Shown one piece after another: positions 9,474 to 17,075 of a stretch of DNA of 64,000 bases (position 1 is its first letter; every line of letters begins with the position of its first letter). The position numbers and the translations under genes are program-made. This DNA is from Sediminibacterium soli (lineage in GTDB: Bacteria; Bacteroidota; Bacteroidia; Chitinophagales; Chitinophagaceae). The stretch lies in the NCBI RefSeq assembly GCF_009939225.1, contig NZ_JAACJR010000008.1, forward strand, positions 1,665,377 through 1,729,376. Direction: 5' to 3'. Below the pieces are notes generated by a model that saw only the letters and a list, made by a program, of their open reading frames with translations, was not told the DNA's origin and searched no databases.

Positions 9474-9686
9474 TTACCCGGTTTCCGATTTTCGTTGTTC
9501 CTGCCCGTTAAACCCCATCTTGGTCCATATGGCTTTCTGTATGGCCAGGATCTGCTCTCCGATCTGGGAAAACGACTCCCCCTGATGAGTTCCTTCATTC
9601 ATCATATGCGTGTAGCAGGCAGTGTGTTCGGCGAGCATATCAATCAGTTCTGACAGCTCATAATCCAGGTAGTTATGCATTTGCAT
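9474..9686 (-). CDS. Small hypothetical protein, 70 residues, helical
   Basis: The sequence begins MQMHNYLDYELSELIDMLAEHT and continues with an amphipathic helical pattern (QIGEQILAIQKAIWTKM). Short proteins of this kind (an ELIDLLAxxTxxYTxM-like start and a helix near the end) are common in Bacteroidota, where they have no assigned function. Being acidic and Met-rich with no signal peptide, it is probably cytosolic. No partner gene is evident. Confidence 0.65.
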   Translation of the reverse strand: MQMHNYLDYELSELIDMLAEHTACYTHMMNEGTHQGESFSQIGEQILAIQKAIWTKMGFNGQEQRKSETG

Positions 9687-9742
9687 TTGGGGGCGTAGGC
9701 TTTTTTACCACAAATAGTGTGCTACTTCGGGGGGAAGCAAAA

Positions 9743-9913
9743 CCTGAGTTATCGCGAGTCGGCGTGAGTTATCGTGAGACGTGAGTCGTCAGACCTGGTG
9801 TTGGTTGCCGTTGGGAGAGGCGGGGCGGCTTTGCAAAAAAGAGGCCTGCAGTGCATTTTATCCCCCAAAAAACTCACGATAACTCAGGTCTGACGGCCCC
9901 AGGTTTCACGACT
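9743..9913. repeat. Iterated-word inverted-arm element, class D
   Basis: The left arm (9743-9798) iterates GAGTTATCG and GTGAG words; the right arm (9872-9913) holds their complement. Perfect inverted matches include TGAGTTATCGTGAG (9765-9778) with 9873-9886, CCTGAGTTATCG (9743-9754) with 9877-9888, and CGTCAGACCTG (9787-9797) with 9884-9894. A loop of about 70 bases separates the arms. No ORF lies inside. Confidence 0.7.
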
Positions 9914-10308
9914 AGATTTTCCCCAAAAACAGCATAAACACGCATATTTTGCTGTTTTTTGTTTAAAATCGGCAAAAACAGGCTAATTTTGCCGGCTCAA
10001 AAACAGTTCTTATGAACGCAGTATTACGAAACACCATCCTTTGAACCATGTGCACAGCGGGTATCGTATTGGCTGCCCCCCACCAATCCGTTACCAGGGC
10101 CGCTACGGTCCGGGGATTTTCCGAAGCCATCGTCACCTGCCGCATTGATAATTGCAGTAAGCGCGGACTGGCAGCTGTAAAGAAACCGGTTTCCGCATTT
10201 ATGCACGAATCGGCGGCAACGCTTTACTGGTAGGTTTCGATTTCCGAAAATGTAGGCGAACAGGAGCCGGTTTAACAGCCCGGGCATAAACCGCTGGTGT
10301 GTTTTTGC

Positions 10309-10316
10309 TATTTTTG
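10309..10316 (+). promoter_or_regulatory. Putative -7 promoter box of the nfu gene
   Basis: TATTTTTG matches TAnnTTTG and lies 36 bases before the chosen start codon. No TTTG -33 box was found at the usual 19-base distance. Confidence 0.5.
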
Positions 10317-10352
10317 TACAACAGATCCAGTTATCTGTTAAAAAGCATCCGT

Positions 10353-10952
10353 ATGATCAAAACAGGAAATCCGGTGATCAGTATTTACACCGAAATGACG
10401 CCGAACCCGGAAACAATGAAGTTCGTTGCGAACAAATTGCTGTACCCCGGTAAGAGTATCGATTTTGCAGAAGAAAGCCTGGCAGGTCCTTCGCCGCTGG
10501 CAAAAGAACTGTTCAGCTTTCCCTTTATCAAAAGCGTGTTCATAGCCAGCAATTTTGTTACGCTGACAAAAACCGCAGACACTGCCGACTGGCAGGATGT
10601 GATCCCTACCATCAAAGAATTTTTGAAAGAATACCTGGAGAACGGCGGCGTGGTGGTGAATGAAGAAGAAGTGGCCAAGGTAAAACAGGAAGCCAGCAAT
10701 ACGGTGAGCGCCGATGACGACGATGTGGTGAAACGCGTAAAAGAATTGCTGGAGAACTATGTAAAACCCGCGGTTGAAATGGACGGCGGCGCCATACAGT
10801 TCAAAAGCTACGAAGACGGCGTGGTGAACCTGATGTTACAGGGAAGCTGCAGCGGTTGTCCTTCATCGATGATCACGCTGAAAGCCGGTATCGAGGGAAT
10901 GATGAAGCGCATGATCCCCGAAGTAAAAGAAGTGGTGGCCGAGGCCGAATAA
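10353..10952 (+). CDS. Nfu/NifU-type Fe-S cluster carrier protein
   Basis: From the chosen ATG the product is 199 residues. The N-terminal Nfu domain is recognised by IYTEMTPNPETMKFVANKLL. The C-terminal NifU-like domain carries GSCSGCPSSMITLKAGIE with Cys166 and Cys169, the CxxC pair that binds a shared [4Fe-4S] cluster between two subunits. The domains are joined by an acidic linker (SADDDDV). The frame is open 54 bases further upstream, but alignment to the family supports the later start, and the promoter box falls inside that extension. Role: delivery of Fe-S clusters to apoproteins. Confidence 0.93.
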   Translation: MIKTGNPVISIYTEMTPNPETMKFVANKLLYPGKSIDFAEESLAGPSPLAKELFSFPFIKSVFIASNFVTLTKTADTADWQDVIPTIKEFLKEYLENGGVVVNEEEVAKVKQEASNTVSADDDDVVKRVKELLENYVKPAVEMDGGAIQFKSYEDGVVNLMLQGSCSGCPSSMITLKAGIEGMMKRMIPEVKEVVAEAE

Positions 10953-10975
10953 TATTTTGTAAGTTGAGTTTCAGA

Positions 10976-11003
10976 AATGTCCTGCCAAAGCGGGGCATTT
11001 TTG
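10976..11003 (+). terminator. Intrinsic terminator after the nfu gene
   Basis: AATGTCCTGC pairs with GCGGGGCATT over ten positions (two G-U pairs), with a CAAA loop and a following T-run. It begins 23 bases after the stop codon. Confidence 0.75.
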
Positions 11004-11085
11004 TTTGGGGCAACTCCATCAGACCAGGCGCATTGTTTCGCAGGGATGTTCACCAGAACACTTACCTTGATCAAAATTTAATCGC

Positions 11086-12189
11086 ATGTTCCGTTCCGGT
11101 TTTCTCTTTGTACTCCTGGTGGCAGCGCTGCCTGTGTTCTCTCAGCACAAACAGCTCTTCAGCATCAACCACGACAGTACTGTTTTTTCCCTGACGATGG
11201 AGGGCGCCTCGCATCTTGCTTCCCTGCCATTGAAATGTTTGCAACAGGAATATCCCAATAAGACCGGGCATACTTCCCTGGCAGATTCCGATCACCTGAT
11301 GACGCCGAAACAACAGCATCCCGCATTTTATGGCTGTTTCGACTGGCACAGCTGCGTGCACGGCCACTGGATGCTGGTAAAACTGCTGAAGCAGTTTCCC
11401 AACCTGCCCGAAGCAGGCCTGATCCGGGACGCGATCGGTAAAAATATTACGCCGGAAAATATCCGGGGTGAGATCGGTTATTTCGGCGGTAAACTCTCCC
11501 GTAATTATGAACGCACCTACGGATGGGCCTGGCTGCTGAAACTGCAGCAGGAACTGCTTGGCTGGCAGGATGCGGATGCCGTTGTATGGCGCAACACCCT
11601 GAAACCGCTATGCGACACCATCATCAAATTCTGGATCGAATACCTGCCCAAACAAACCTATCCCAACAGAACGGGCGTGCATCCCAATACCGCGTTCGGA
11701 CTGGCTTTTGCGCTCGATTATGCCAGGGCCGCGCACCATCTTTTATTTGAACGCGAGATACTGAAAGCCGCCAGGCAGCTTTACCTGAGCGACAAAGCCG
11801 CACCAAGCCGGTGGGAACCCGATGGCACGGATTTTCTCTCTCCTTCCCTCGAAGAAGCAGACCTGATGCGCAGGGTATTGGCTCCCCGGGAATTCAATAC
11901 CTGGTTTACCAACTGGATTTCACCCGAAGGACTGCGCCATTTAACGCAGTTGCCCATTGTATCGGACCGCAACGATTTCCAGATCGTGCATTTGGATGGT
12001 TTGTGTTTCAGCAGAAGCTGGTGTATGCAGGGTATTGCCGCTGCCTTACCCGCCAAAGACAAACGCAAACAACTGCTCAGGCATTCGGCCATCCGGCACC
12101 TCAATGCAAGTCTGCCGCATGTGGCCACCGGTAACTACGGCGGCGAACACTGGCTGGCGAGCTTTGCCGTATACGCTTTAGCGAACTAG
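11086..12189 (+). CDS. DUF2891 family protein, secreted
   Basis: A 367-residue protein with a signal peptide (MFRSGFLFVLLVAALPVFSQ). The family's conserved features are present: HPAFYGCFDWHSCVHGHWMLVKLL, YGWAWLLKLQQELLGW, YPNRTGVHPNTAFGLAFALDYAR and the C-terminal NYGGEHWLASFAVYAL. The many conserved His, Trp and Asp residues suggest an (alpha/alpha)-barrel hydrolase-like fold, but no activity is established for the family. It is followed 5 bases later by a methyltransferase gene, so the two are likely co-transcribed. Confidence 0.88.
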   Translation: MFRSGFLFVLLVAALPVFSQHKQLFSINHDSTVFSLTMEGASHLASLPLKCLQQEYPNKTGHTSLADSDHLMTPKQQHPAFYGCFDWHSCVHGHWMLVKLLKQFPNLPEAGLIRDAIGKNITPENIRGEIGYFGGKLSRNYERTYGWAWLLKLQQELLGWQDADAVVWRNTLKPLCDTIIKFWIEYLPKQTYPNRTGVHPNTAFGLAFALDYARAAHHLLFEREILKAARQLYLSDKAAPSRWEPDGTDFLSPSLEEADLMRRVLAPREFNTWFTNWISPEGLRHLTQLPIVSDRNDFQIVHLDGLCFSRSWCMQGIAAALPAKDKRKQLLRHSAIRHLNASLPHVATGNYGGEHWLASFAVYALAN

Positions 12190-12194
12190 CAAAT

Positions 12195-12932
12195 ATGAAA
12201 GACCATTTTTCACAAGACGCCGCCCGGTATGCGCAGTTCAGACCGCAATACCCGCTGGCACTGGCCATATACCTTTCGGGACTGATCAGCGAAAGAAGGG
12301 CAGCCTGGGATTGCGGCACCGGCAACGGACAGTTTGCCGCGCTGCTGGCGGATTATTTTGACGATGTCTTCGCAACCGATATCAGCGCGGCGCAGATCGC
12401 AAACGCTGTCAGGAAAGCCAATATCAGTTACAGCATCCAGCCTGCGGAGACAACCGGCTTCCCTGACCGGCAGTTTACGCTGGTTACCGTTGCCCAGGCC
12501 ATTCACTGGTTTGATTTTACCGCGTTCTACCGCGAAGTAAAAAGAGTGCTTCAGCCGGGTGGCATCATTGCGGTGATCGGTTATGGCTTATTGCAGACAG
12601 AACCGCACCTGCAGCAGGCGATCGATCACCTGTATAAAAATACCCTGGGTTCGTATTGGCATGCGGAACGGCGTTATATCGATGAGGCATACCGCACCAT
12701 CCCCTTTCCATTTACAGAGATGGAAGCGCCCGCTTTCGATATGTATTTTGAATGGACGCACGAACAGCTCATCGGTTATCTCAACACCTGGTCTGCCGTA
12801 AAACAGTATACCCGTATACACGGTCATAACCCCGTGGAAGATTTTGAGAAGGAGCTGCCTGCGCTCTGGAAAAACGATACGGTGCAGACTTTCCGTTTCC
12901 CTTTGTTACTTCGCATCGGCAGGAACCAATAA
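12195..12932 (+). CDS. Class I SAM-dependent methyltransferase
   Basis: This 245-residue protein has the glycine-rich SAM motif WDCGTGNGQFAALLADYF (about residues 35-52), the acidic post-I residue in VFATDISAAQI, and the VAQAIHWFDF motif (about 98-107) typical of Methyltransf_11 proteins such as yeast Tmt1-like enzymes. The later LQPGGIIAVIGYG completes the fold. The substrate is unknown. It lies 5 bases after the DUF2891 gene and 6 bases before pnuC, which suggests one transcript. Confidence 0.92.
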   Translation: MKDHFSQDAARYAQFRPQYPLALAIYLSGLISERRAAWDCGTGNGQFAALLADYFDDVFATDISAAQIANAVRKANISYSIQPAETTGFPDRQFTLVTVAQAIHWFDFTAFYREVKRVLQPGGIIAVIGYGLLQTEPHLQQAIDHLYKNTLGSYWHAERRYIDEAYRTIPFPFTEMEAPAFDMYFEWTHEQLIGYLNTWSAVKQYTRIHGHNPVEDFEKELPALWKNDTVQTFRFPLLLRIGRNQ

Positions 12933-12938
12933 CCCATT

Positions 12939-13589
12939 ATGAATAGCAGCGAAATTTTTCAGCAGTTGATAACCGGTTTGCAGAACACCAGCCTGCTGGA
13001 GTTCATCGCCGTGTTCGCCGGCATCGGCAGCGTTTGGTTCAGCAGAAAAGAGAATATCTGGGTATATCCTGTAGGACTTATCAATACCGTCATCTATATC
13101 TACCTAAGCGTAAAAGGCCACCTGTTCGGCGAAGCCAGCGTAAATCTGTATTATACCATTATGAGTATTTACGGGTGGATACTCTGGGCAAAAAAAGACA
13201 GTGTGCGGCATGAGCATGTACTGCATATCAGTTTCAGCACGCGTAAAGAATGGATGGTGCAGCTGCTGTTCTTCGGCGTTTTCTATGTGGTGATCTTCTT
13301 TTGTCTTACCTGGCTCAAAAAAGCCTTCGCCCCGGAAGCCATTCCCTGGGCCGATGCTTTTGCCAGCGCAACCGCCTATACCGGTATGTGGCTGATGGCC
13401 AAAAAGAAAGTGGAAAGCTGGCTCTGGTGGATCGCCACCAACCTCGCCTCCATCCCGCTCTATTTTGTAAAAGGGTATGTATTTACCAGCGTCCAGTTCC
13501 TCATCCTGTTCGGGCTGGCCATTGCCGGGCTGGCGGAGTGGAGAAGGAGGGGGAGGGGAATATCGAATAATAGAACAAGGAACGGATGA
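12939..13589 (+). CDS. pnuC: Nicotinamide riboside/mononucleotide transporter PnuC
   Basis: A 216-residue membrane protein with several transmembrane helices. The PnuC-type motifs are visible: NIWVYPVGLINTVIYIYL, ASVNLYYTIMSIYGWILW, TAYTGMWLMAKKKVESWLWWIATNLASIPLYF and FTSVQFLILFGLAIAGLAEW. It should import nicotinamide riboside by facilitated diffusion, driven by phosphorylation in the cytosol; nadR encodes the kinase for this 535 bases downstream. The last 15 or so residues (RRRGRGISNNRTRNG) and the stop codon lie in or beside the left arm of a class B repeat, so the native C terminus seems to have been replaced. Confidence 0.93.
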   Translation: MNSSEIFQQLITGLQNTSLLEFIAVFAGIGSVWFSRKENIWVYPVGLINTVIYIYLSVKGHLFGEASVNLYYTIMSIYGWILWAKKDSVRHEHVLHISFSTRKEWMVQLLFFGVFYVVIFFCLTWLKKAFAPEAIPWADAFASATAYTGMWLMAKKKVESWLWWIATNLASIPLYFVKGYVFTSVQFLILFGLAIAGLAEWRRRGRGISNNRTRNG

Positions 13590-14120
13590 ACAAGGAACGG
13601 AGGAGCAGGGAAAGAGGGGTGAACAGGTAAACAGGAATTTATACTGCGTGTTTATACGCTAGATAATTTCAGGAATTCCCGGGAACTTGGGGAATGCAGA
13701 AATTTTTACTGGCTGAACGCGTAATCGATTTTGCTGTGGTCTCTATTAAAATCGCAGAGCAACTGCCGCACTCTTTTGCCGGAAACCATTTAGCCGGGCA
13801 ATTAACAAGAATTGGTACTGCACCCGCGTTACATTATGGCGAAGCACAGGCTGCAAAATCCAGGGCCGACTTCATTCATAAGATGAAGCTGTCTGTTAAA
13901 GAACTGCATGAAACTTTTCACTGTTTAAAAATTATCGCCAAAATGGGCTGGTTTGAGAAAGATAATCTTAGCTTAGAACTGTCAGAATGCAATGAACTGA
14001 TCAGCATCTTTATAAAAGCATCAGTAAAGCCCAGAAAAATAAATCAGTTGGCTCTTAGTGGTCCTTTGCTTCTTGCTCGTCTGTTCCTTGTTCATCCGTT
14101 CCTTGTTCTTCTGTTCTTTT
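13572..14120. repeat. Class B iterated-word inverted-arm element enclosing a four-helix-bundle gene
   Basis: The left arm, from 13572, iterates GAACAAGG-like words and extends to about 13635. The right arm, 14063-14120, is its complement. Bases 13572-13598 are a perfect 27-base inverted match to 14083-14109, and similarity continues for about 15 further bases inward. Between the arms lies one gene (13694). The left arm contains the pnuC stop codon; the right arm ends three bases before the nadR ATG. The element thus fills the whole pnuC-nadR junction. Confidence 0.85.
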
Positions 14121-14155
14121 CCTATGGTCAAAAAAATCATCATCCTCGGTCCTGA
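13694..14155 (+). CDS. Four-helix-bundle protein, S23/IVS-encoded and Avd-like family
   Basis: This 153-residue frame matches the family over its first 118 residues. The helix-turn pattern LAERVIDFAVVSIKIAEQLP, NHLAGQLTRIGTAPALHYGE, SRADFIHKMKLSVKELHETF and LSECNELISIFIKASVK is the standard layout. Homologues are known from intervening sequences in bacterial 23S rRNA genes and are related to the Avd protein of diversity-generating retroelements. The final 35 or so residues (GPLLLARLFLVHPF...) are read from the right repeat arm and run 32 bases past the nadR start, so they look like run-on rather than native sequence. The gene is the only one inside the element. Confidence 0.88.
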   Translation: MQKFLLAERVIDFAVVSIKIAEQLPHSFAGNHLAGQLTRIGTAPALHYGEAQAAKSRADFIHKMKLSVKELHETFHCLKIIAKMGWFEKDNLSLELSECNELISIFIKASVKPRKINQLALSGPLLLARLFLVHPFLVLLFFSYGQKNHHPRS

Positions 14156-14711
14156 GTCAACCGGTAAAAGTACGTTATGCGAGCAGCTGGCGCAGCATTA
14201 TCATATGCAATGGTGCCCGGAGTTTGCAAGGGAGTACCTGCTGACCAACGGCACGGATTATTCCTTTGACGACTTACTGACGATCGCAAAAGGACAGCTT
14301 GCGCTGGAAGACGAGTACACCGGCATGGTAAAAAGCCAGTGGTCGAATGTGGAGGGCGTAAATATCAACCCGCATACCTTATCCAGCTCCCGACGGGATC
14401 CTATGCTGTTTGTGGATACGGATATGTACGTGATGAAGGTATGGTGCGAGTATGTGTTTGGCAGGTGTCATCCATATATTCTCGACCAGATCGTTGCGCG
14501 CAGGTACGATCTGTATCTTTTGTGCAATACCGATCTTCCCTGGGTAAAGGATGAACTCAGGGAATATCCCGATGAAAAAAACCGGGTGGAACTGTTTCAT
14601 ATTTACAAGGATCTGCTGATCAACCAGCAAACACCATGGGCAGAGATCAGCGGCAATTATGAAGAAAGGCTGGTCACCGCCATCAATGCCGTGGAAGAGT
14701 TTATACGGTAG
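14124..14711 (+). CDS. nadR: NadR-like ribosylnicotinamide kinase (AAA_28 P-loop ATPase)
   Basis: From the ATG at the end of the repeat arm the product is 195 residues. A P-loop, GPESTGKST, is at residues 9-17. The CPEFAREYL, DTDMYVMKVWCEYVFG and DLYLLCNTDLPWVKDELREYPD motifs match the kinase domain of NadR. The N-terminal HTH and adenylyltransferase domains of enterobacterial NadR are absent, so this should only make NMN from nicotinamide riboside. A longer frame reaches into the repeat arm (from 14058), but that part is repeat-derived. pnuC upstream supplies the substrate. Confidence 0.88.
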   Translation: MVKKIIILGPESTGKSTLCEQLAQHYHMQWCPEFAREYLLTNGTDYSFDDLLTIAKGQLALEDEYTGMVKSQWSNVEGVNINPHTLSSSRRDPMLFVDTDMYVMKVWCEYVFGRCHPYILDQIVARRYDLYLLCNTDLPWVKDELREYPDEKNRVELFHIYKDLLINQQTPWAEISGNYEERLVTAINAVEEFIR

Positions 14712-14726
14712 CACCGTGTGAAGCTG

Positions 14727-15443
14727 TTACCGCAGCAGCGATCTGATATCGGGATCGTCTTCGATATTGCTCATCTCGCGCATGATCTGCGGGTAACGCC
14801 AGGCAACGCGGTGACTCATGGGTTTTACAATGAATTTTTTGGGATTGGGTAAACCTGCAATGATCATGGCCGCTTCTGCCCTGCTCAGGCTCTTCGCAGA
14901 TTTTCTGAAATAGGTTTGCGCGGCCGCTTCGATACCATAGATCCCCGGTCCGGTTTCTATTACATTAAGGTACACTTCCAGTATCCGTTTTTTGCCCCAA
15001 ATCCATTCGATAAGCTTGGTAAAATAGATCTCGGGCACCTTGCGCAGGTATTTTGTAAACCCGCCGCCCTGCCACAGGAATACATTCTTGGCCGTTTGCT
15101 GCGTAATGGTACTGGCTCCGCCGCCAGGCGGTATCTTGGATTTTTTTCCTTTAGGAGGATGCAGGCTTTTATCCAGTGCCTCCCAGTCGAACCCGCCATG
15201 ATCCAGAAAGGCCTGGTCTTCGCTTGCAATGGCCGCCAGTTTCACATTGTAGGAAATATCGTTCCATCCCATATAGTCGCGGTACAGCCCATAACCGGGT
15301 AAGTTACCCAATTGTGTAAGCGTAACCGGTGGCATCAGCCAGCAACAGATAACCAGGTATAACAGCGAAGAGCTGAACAGCAACCAGATACCGGTCCTTA
15401 TCCACCGCCAAAAGCGCCGGCGAGTTGGTTTTGGAGTTGTCAT
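14727..15443 (-). CDS. mtgA: Monofunctional biosynthetic peptidoglycan transglycosylase
   Basis: From the ATG at 15443 the protein has 238 residues: an N-terminal membrane anchor (GIWLLFSSSLLYLVICCWL) and a GT51 domain. Clear GT51 motifs are IASEDQAFLDHGGFDW with the catalytic Glu, GGASTITQQTAKNVFL, GKKRILEVYLNVIETGPGIYG and AEAAMIIAGLPNPKKF. It polymerises lipid II glycan strands and has no transpeptidase domain. A start 51 bases further up would add 17 residues read from a class B repeat arm, so the later ATG is preferred. Confidence 0.93.
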   Translation of the reverse strand: MTTPKPTRRRFWRWIRTGIWLLFSSSLLYLVICCWLMPPVTLTQLGNLPGYGLYRDYMGWNDISYNVKLAAIASEDQAFLDHGGFDWEALDKSLHPPKGKKSKIPPGGGASTITQQTAKNVFLWQGGGFTKYLRKVPEIYFTKLIEWIWGKKRILEVYLNVIETGPGIYGIEAAAQTYFRKSAKSLSRAEAAMIIAGLPNPKKFIVKPMSHRVAWRYPQIMREMSNIEDDPDIRSLLR

Positions 15444-15457
15444 GGGAAGCAAGATAG

Positions 15458-15689
15458 GGAACGGAAGAACAAGGAGCAAGGAACAGATGAACAAGGAATA
15501 ATGAATATCGATCGGACGGGGATGGCTGATCGGTTGTGGAGCGTGAAAACATAATTGATCGGAAACACAGAGCAGTATTTTTTGGCTTCGCGGTCCGCTG
15601 CGCTATGCTTTGCGCCCCCTCTCTTCCCTGGTTCTCCCCCTCCCCGCTCTTCTGTCTCTTGTTCTTCTGTTCATCTGTTCTTCTGTCAC
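15458..15689. repeat. Class B iterated-word inverted-arm element between mtgA and the LysE gene
   Basis: The left arm (about 15458-15499) iterates GAACAAGGA-type words, and the right arm (about 15647-15689) carries the complement. GAACAGATGAAC (15481-15492) is matched inverted in the right arm. The core of roughly 145 bases has three GATCGG words and a pyrimidine-rich tail but no ORF. The right arm starts within the stop codon of the LysE gene, and the left arm ends 15 bases upstream of the mtgA start. Confidence 0.7.
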
Positions 15690-16348
15690 TTATCAGCGAT
15701 CCTGTCGCCATAGGCAAATACACCAACCGCAAGGGCGATGCCGAAGCCGATCAGGATCAGTCCGGATATCTTATTGAATATGCGGAGTATCCGGGGTGTC
15801 ATCCTCGATCTGAGTTTGGAAGCGAGGGCCACTTTGGCAATATCGGTAAGCAGTACAAACAGCAGGCAGGTGCCGAAAACGATACAGCGGTATTCGAGCG
15901 GGTGTTTGGCGGTTTGTGCATCGAGCGAAACAGCACCGGACCACACCAGCCAGAAAAAGAATACGGCAGGGTTTAGGATATTGATCAGGAAACCCGATGC
16001 AAAGATCCCCACAAAATGATGCGTCCTGAACTCCCGCTGCACGATCTTATTGGCTTCATCTGTTTTTACTTTTTTGAAGAACAGGGTATAGATGCCCAGT
16101 CCTACCAGAAAAATACTTCCTGCAACCGCAATCGCTGTTTTGTGGCTGATGATGGCGGTAAACAAAGAAGAAAAAAGATTGCATACCAGCACCAGCAGCA
16201 CATCGCTGGCACTGATGCCCGCTACAAAATAATATCCCGCCTTATGCCCGTTATTGATGCTTTGCTTGATGATGGCGAATATGACAGGACCTACTGATAT
16301 GGCAAGGAACACACCCAGTACCAATCCCTTTATCAGCGGCTCAAGCAT
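15686..16348 (-). CDS. LysE/RhtB-family amino-acid exporter
   Basis: A 220-residue integral membrane protein with about six hydrophobic segments. It has the family's start pattern (GLVLGVFLAISVGPVIFAIIKQSINNGHKAGYYFVAGI) and the middle SGFLINILNPAVFFFWLVW. LysE/RhtB proteins export amino acids or homoserine lactone-like compounds; the substrate here is unknown. Its stop codon coincides with the edge of a class B repeat. A near-consensus promoter box, TAATTTCG, lies upstream. Confidence 0.9.
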   Translation of the reverse strand: MLEPLIKGLVLGVFLAISVGPVIFAIIKQSINNGHKAGYYFVAGISASDVLLVLVCNLFSSLFTAIISHKTAIAVAGSIFLVGLGIYTLFFKKVKTDEANKIVQREFRTHHFVGIFASGFLINILNPAVFFFWLVWSGAVSLDAQTAKHPLEYRCIVFGTCLLFVLLTDIAKVALASKLRSRMTPRILRIFNKISGLILIGFGIALAVGVFAYGDRIADK

Positions 16349-16425
16349 AATGGTTTTTTGTTTGGCCCGAAATTAGGATCAAATCATTAGATTTTGCGGG
16401 CTCATCCATCCCATTCGTCAAATAA

Positions 16426-17058
16426 CTAAGGAATGATCTTTGCCGAGAGTATCTTATCCAGACCCGGAAATAACTGTTCATAATATGCATTGCCCCTGCG
16501 GTAAAGATCTATCTGCTGCGCACCCGGCTGTTTCCCGTATTTCGCATAAAACCGGGCGACCACTTCCATACCGCTGATCACTTTTGCCACCGGTGTAAAC
16601 CCTTTTACGCCGTCGCGTACCGTCGTATCCAGTTTGGGATTGTCGGTCATATCCACAAATAACTGCGTACTGCGTGAGTTCTTTTTATCGCGTGCAAAAG
16701 CCACCATCCCCCTGGTATGTTTCTGCATTACCGGTTCATCGGGAATATATCTTTCGTACCAGAATTTTTTTGTCTCGTATTTTTCAGCGATGCCGAACTG
16801 CACCACGTACTTGGGCTCCACCCTGAACACGAGGCTGTTGTTGTAATATCCCGAAACGATCAGCTGGTAAAGTCTGTCAACCCCCAGGGGCGACCAGCTC
16901 CGGTAAGCTTCCAGTACAAAATCTCCTTTGGTGGTTCTGAACACCGCGCGGAACTGCTTCGGCGCCTTCCTGCTGAGCAGGGAAACAGCCGGTGTTTGCG
17001 CAGTAACCTGCGAAAACAAAAAAAACAACAGTACTAAAACGGAATTCCTGAATCGCAT
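16426..17058 (-). CDS. Cyclophilin-type peptidyl-prolyl cis-trans isomerase, exported
   Basis: From ATG at 17058 the product is 210 residues, with a signal peptide (MRFRNSVLVLLFFLFSQVTAQ). The cyclophilin fold is recognised from TTKGDFVLEAYRSWSPLGVDRLYQLIVSGYYNNSLVFRVEP, GMVAFARDKKNSRSTQLFVDMTDNPKLD and FTPVAKVISGMEVV. The usual catalytic Arg of the FHR motif is present as FRV. A TTG 21 bases earlier is possible but would hide the signal peptide. It lies just downstream of the GH3 gene on the same strand. Confidence 0.9.
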   Translation of the reverse strand: MRFRNSVLVLLFFLFSQVTAQTPAVSLLSRKAPKQFRAVFRTTKGDFVLEAYRSWSPLGVDRLYQLIVSGYYNNSLVFRVEPKYVVQFGIAEKYETKKFWYERYIPDEPVMQKHTRGMVAFARDKKNSRSTQLFVDMTDNPKLDTTVRDGVKGFTPVAKVISGMEVVARFYAKYGKQPGAQQIDLYRRGNAYYEQLFPGLDKILSAKIIP

Positions 17059-17075
17059 ACTATCGGTCGGTACGA

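Larger units (their letters stand above)
9687..10352. other. Gene-poor region with clustered inverted repeats
   Basis: About 660 bases without a supportable gene. The left half holds the class D iterated-word element (9743-9913) and two hairpins: AAAAACAGC/GCTGTTTTT (9925-9933, 9951-9959) and CGGCAAAA/TTTTGCCG (9970-9977, 9987-9994). The right half, 10020-10280, has short open frames on both strands with no recognisable product. The promoter box of the nfu gene is at 10309-10316. Confidence 0.6.

Noticed and set aside
10048..10260. Possible cobalamin riboswitch or small ORFs in the region before the nfu gene
   Set aside because: GCTGCCCCCC recalls part of a B12 box, but the rest of the consensus is missing, and the following gene has no B12 link. 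The short frames on both strands have no family.
13572..13640. Iterated words taken as CRISPR repeats
   Set aside because: The repeats are 7-9 bases with no constant-length spacers, and no cas gene is present.
14058..14123. Upstream start for nadR giving 22 extra residues
   Set aside because: These residues are read from the class B repeat arm and have no counterpart in NadR homologues.
15444..15494. Upstream start for mtgA giving 17 extra residues
   Set aside because: Again these codons come from a class B repeat arm, and the membrane anchor is complete without them.
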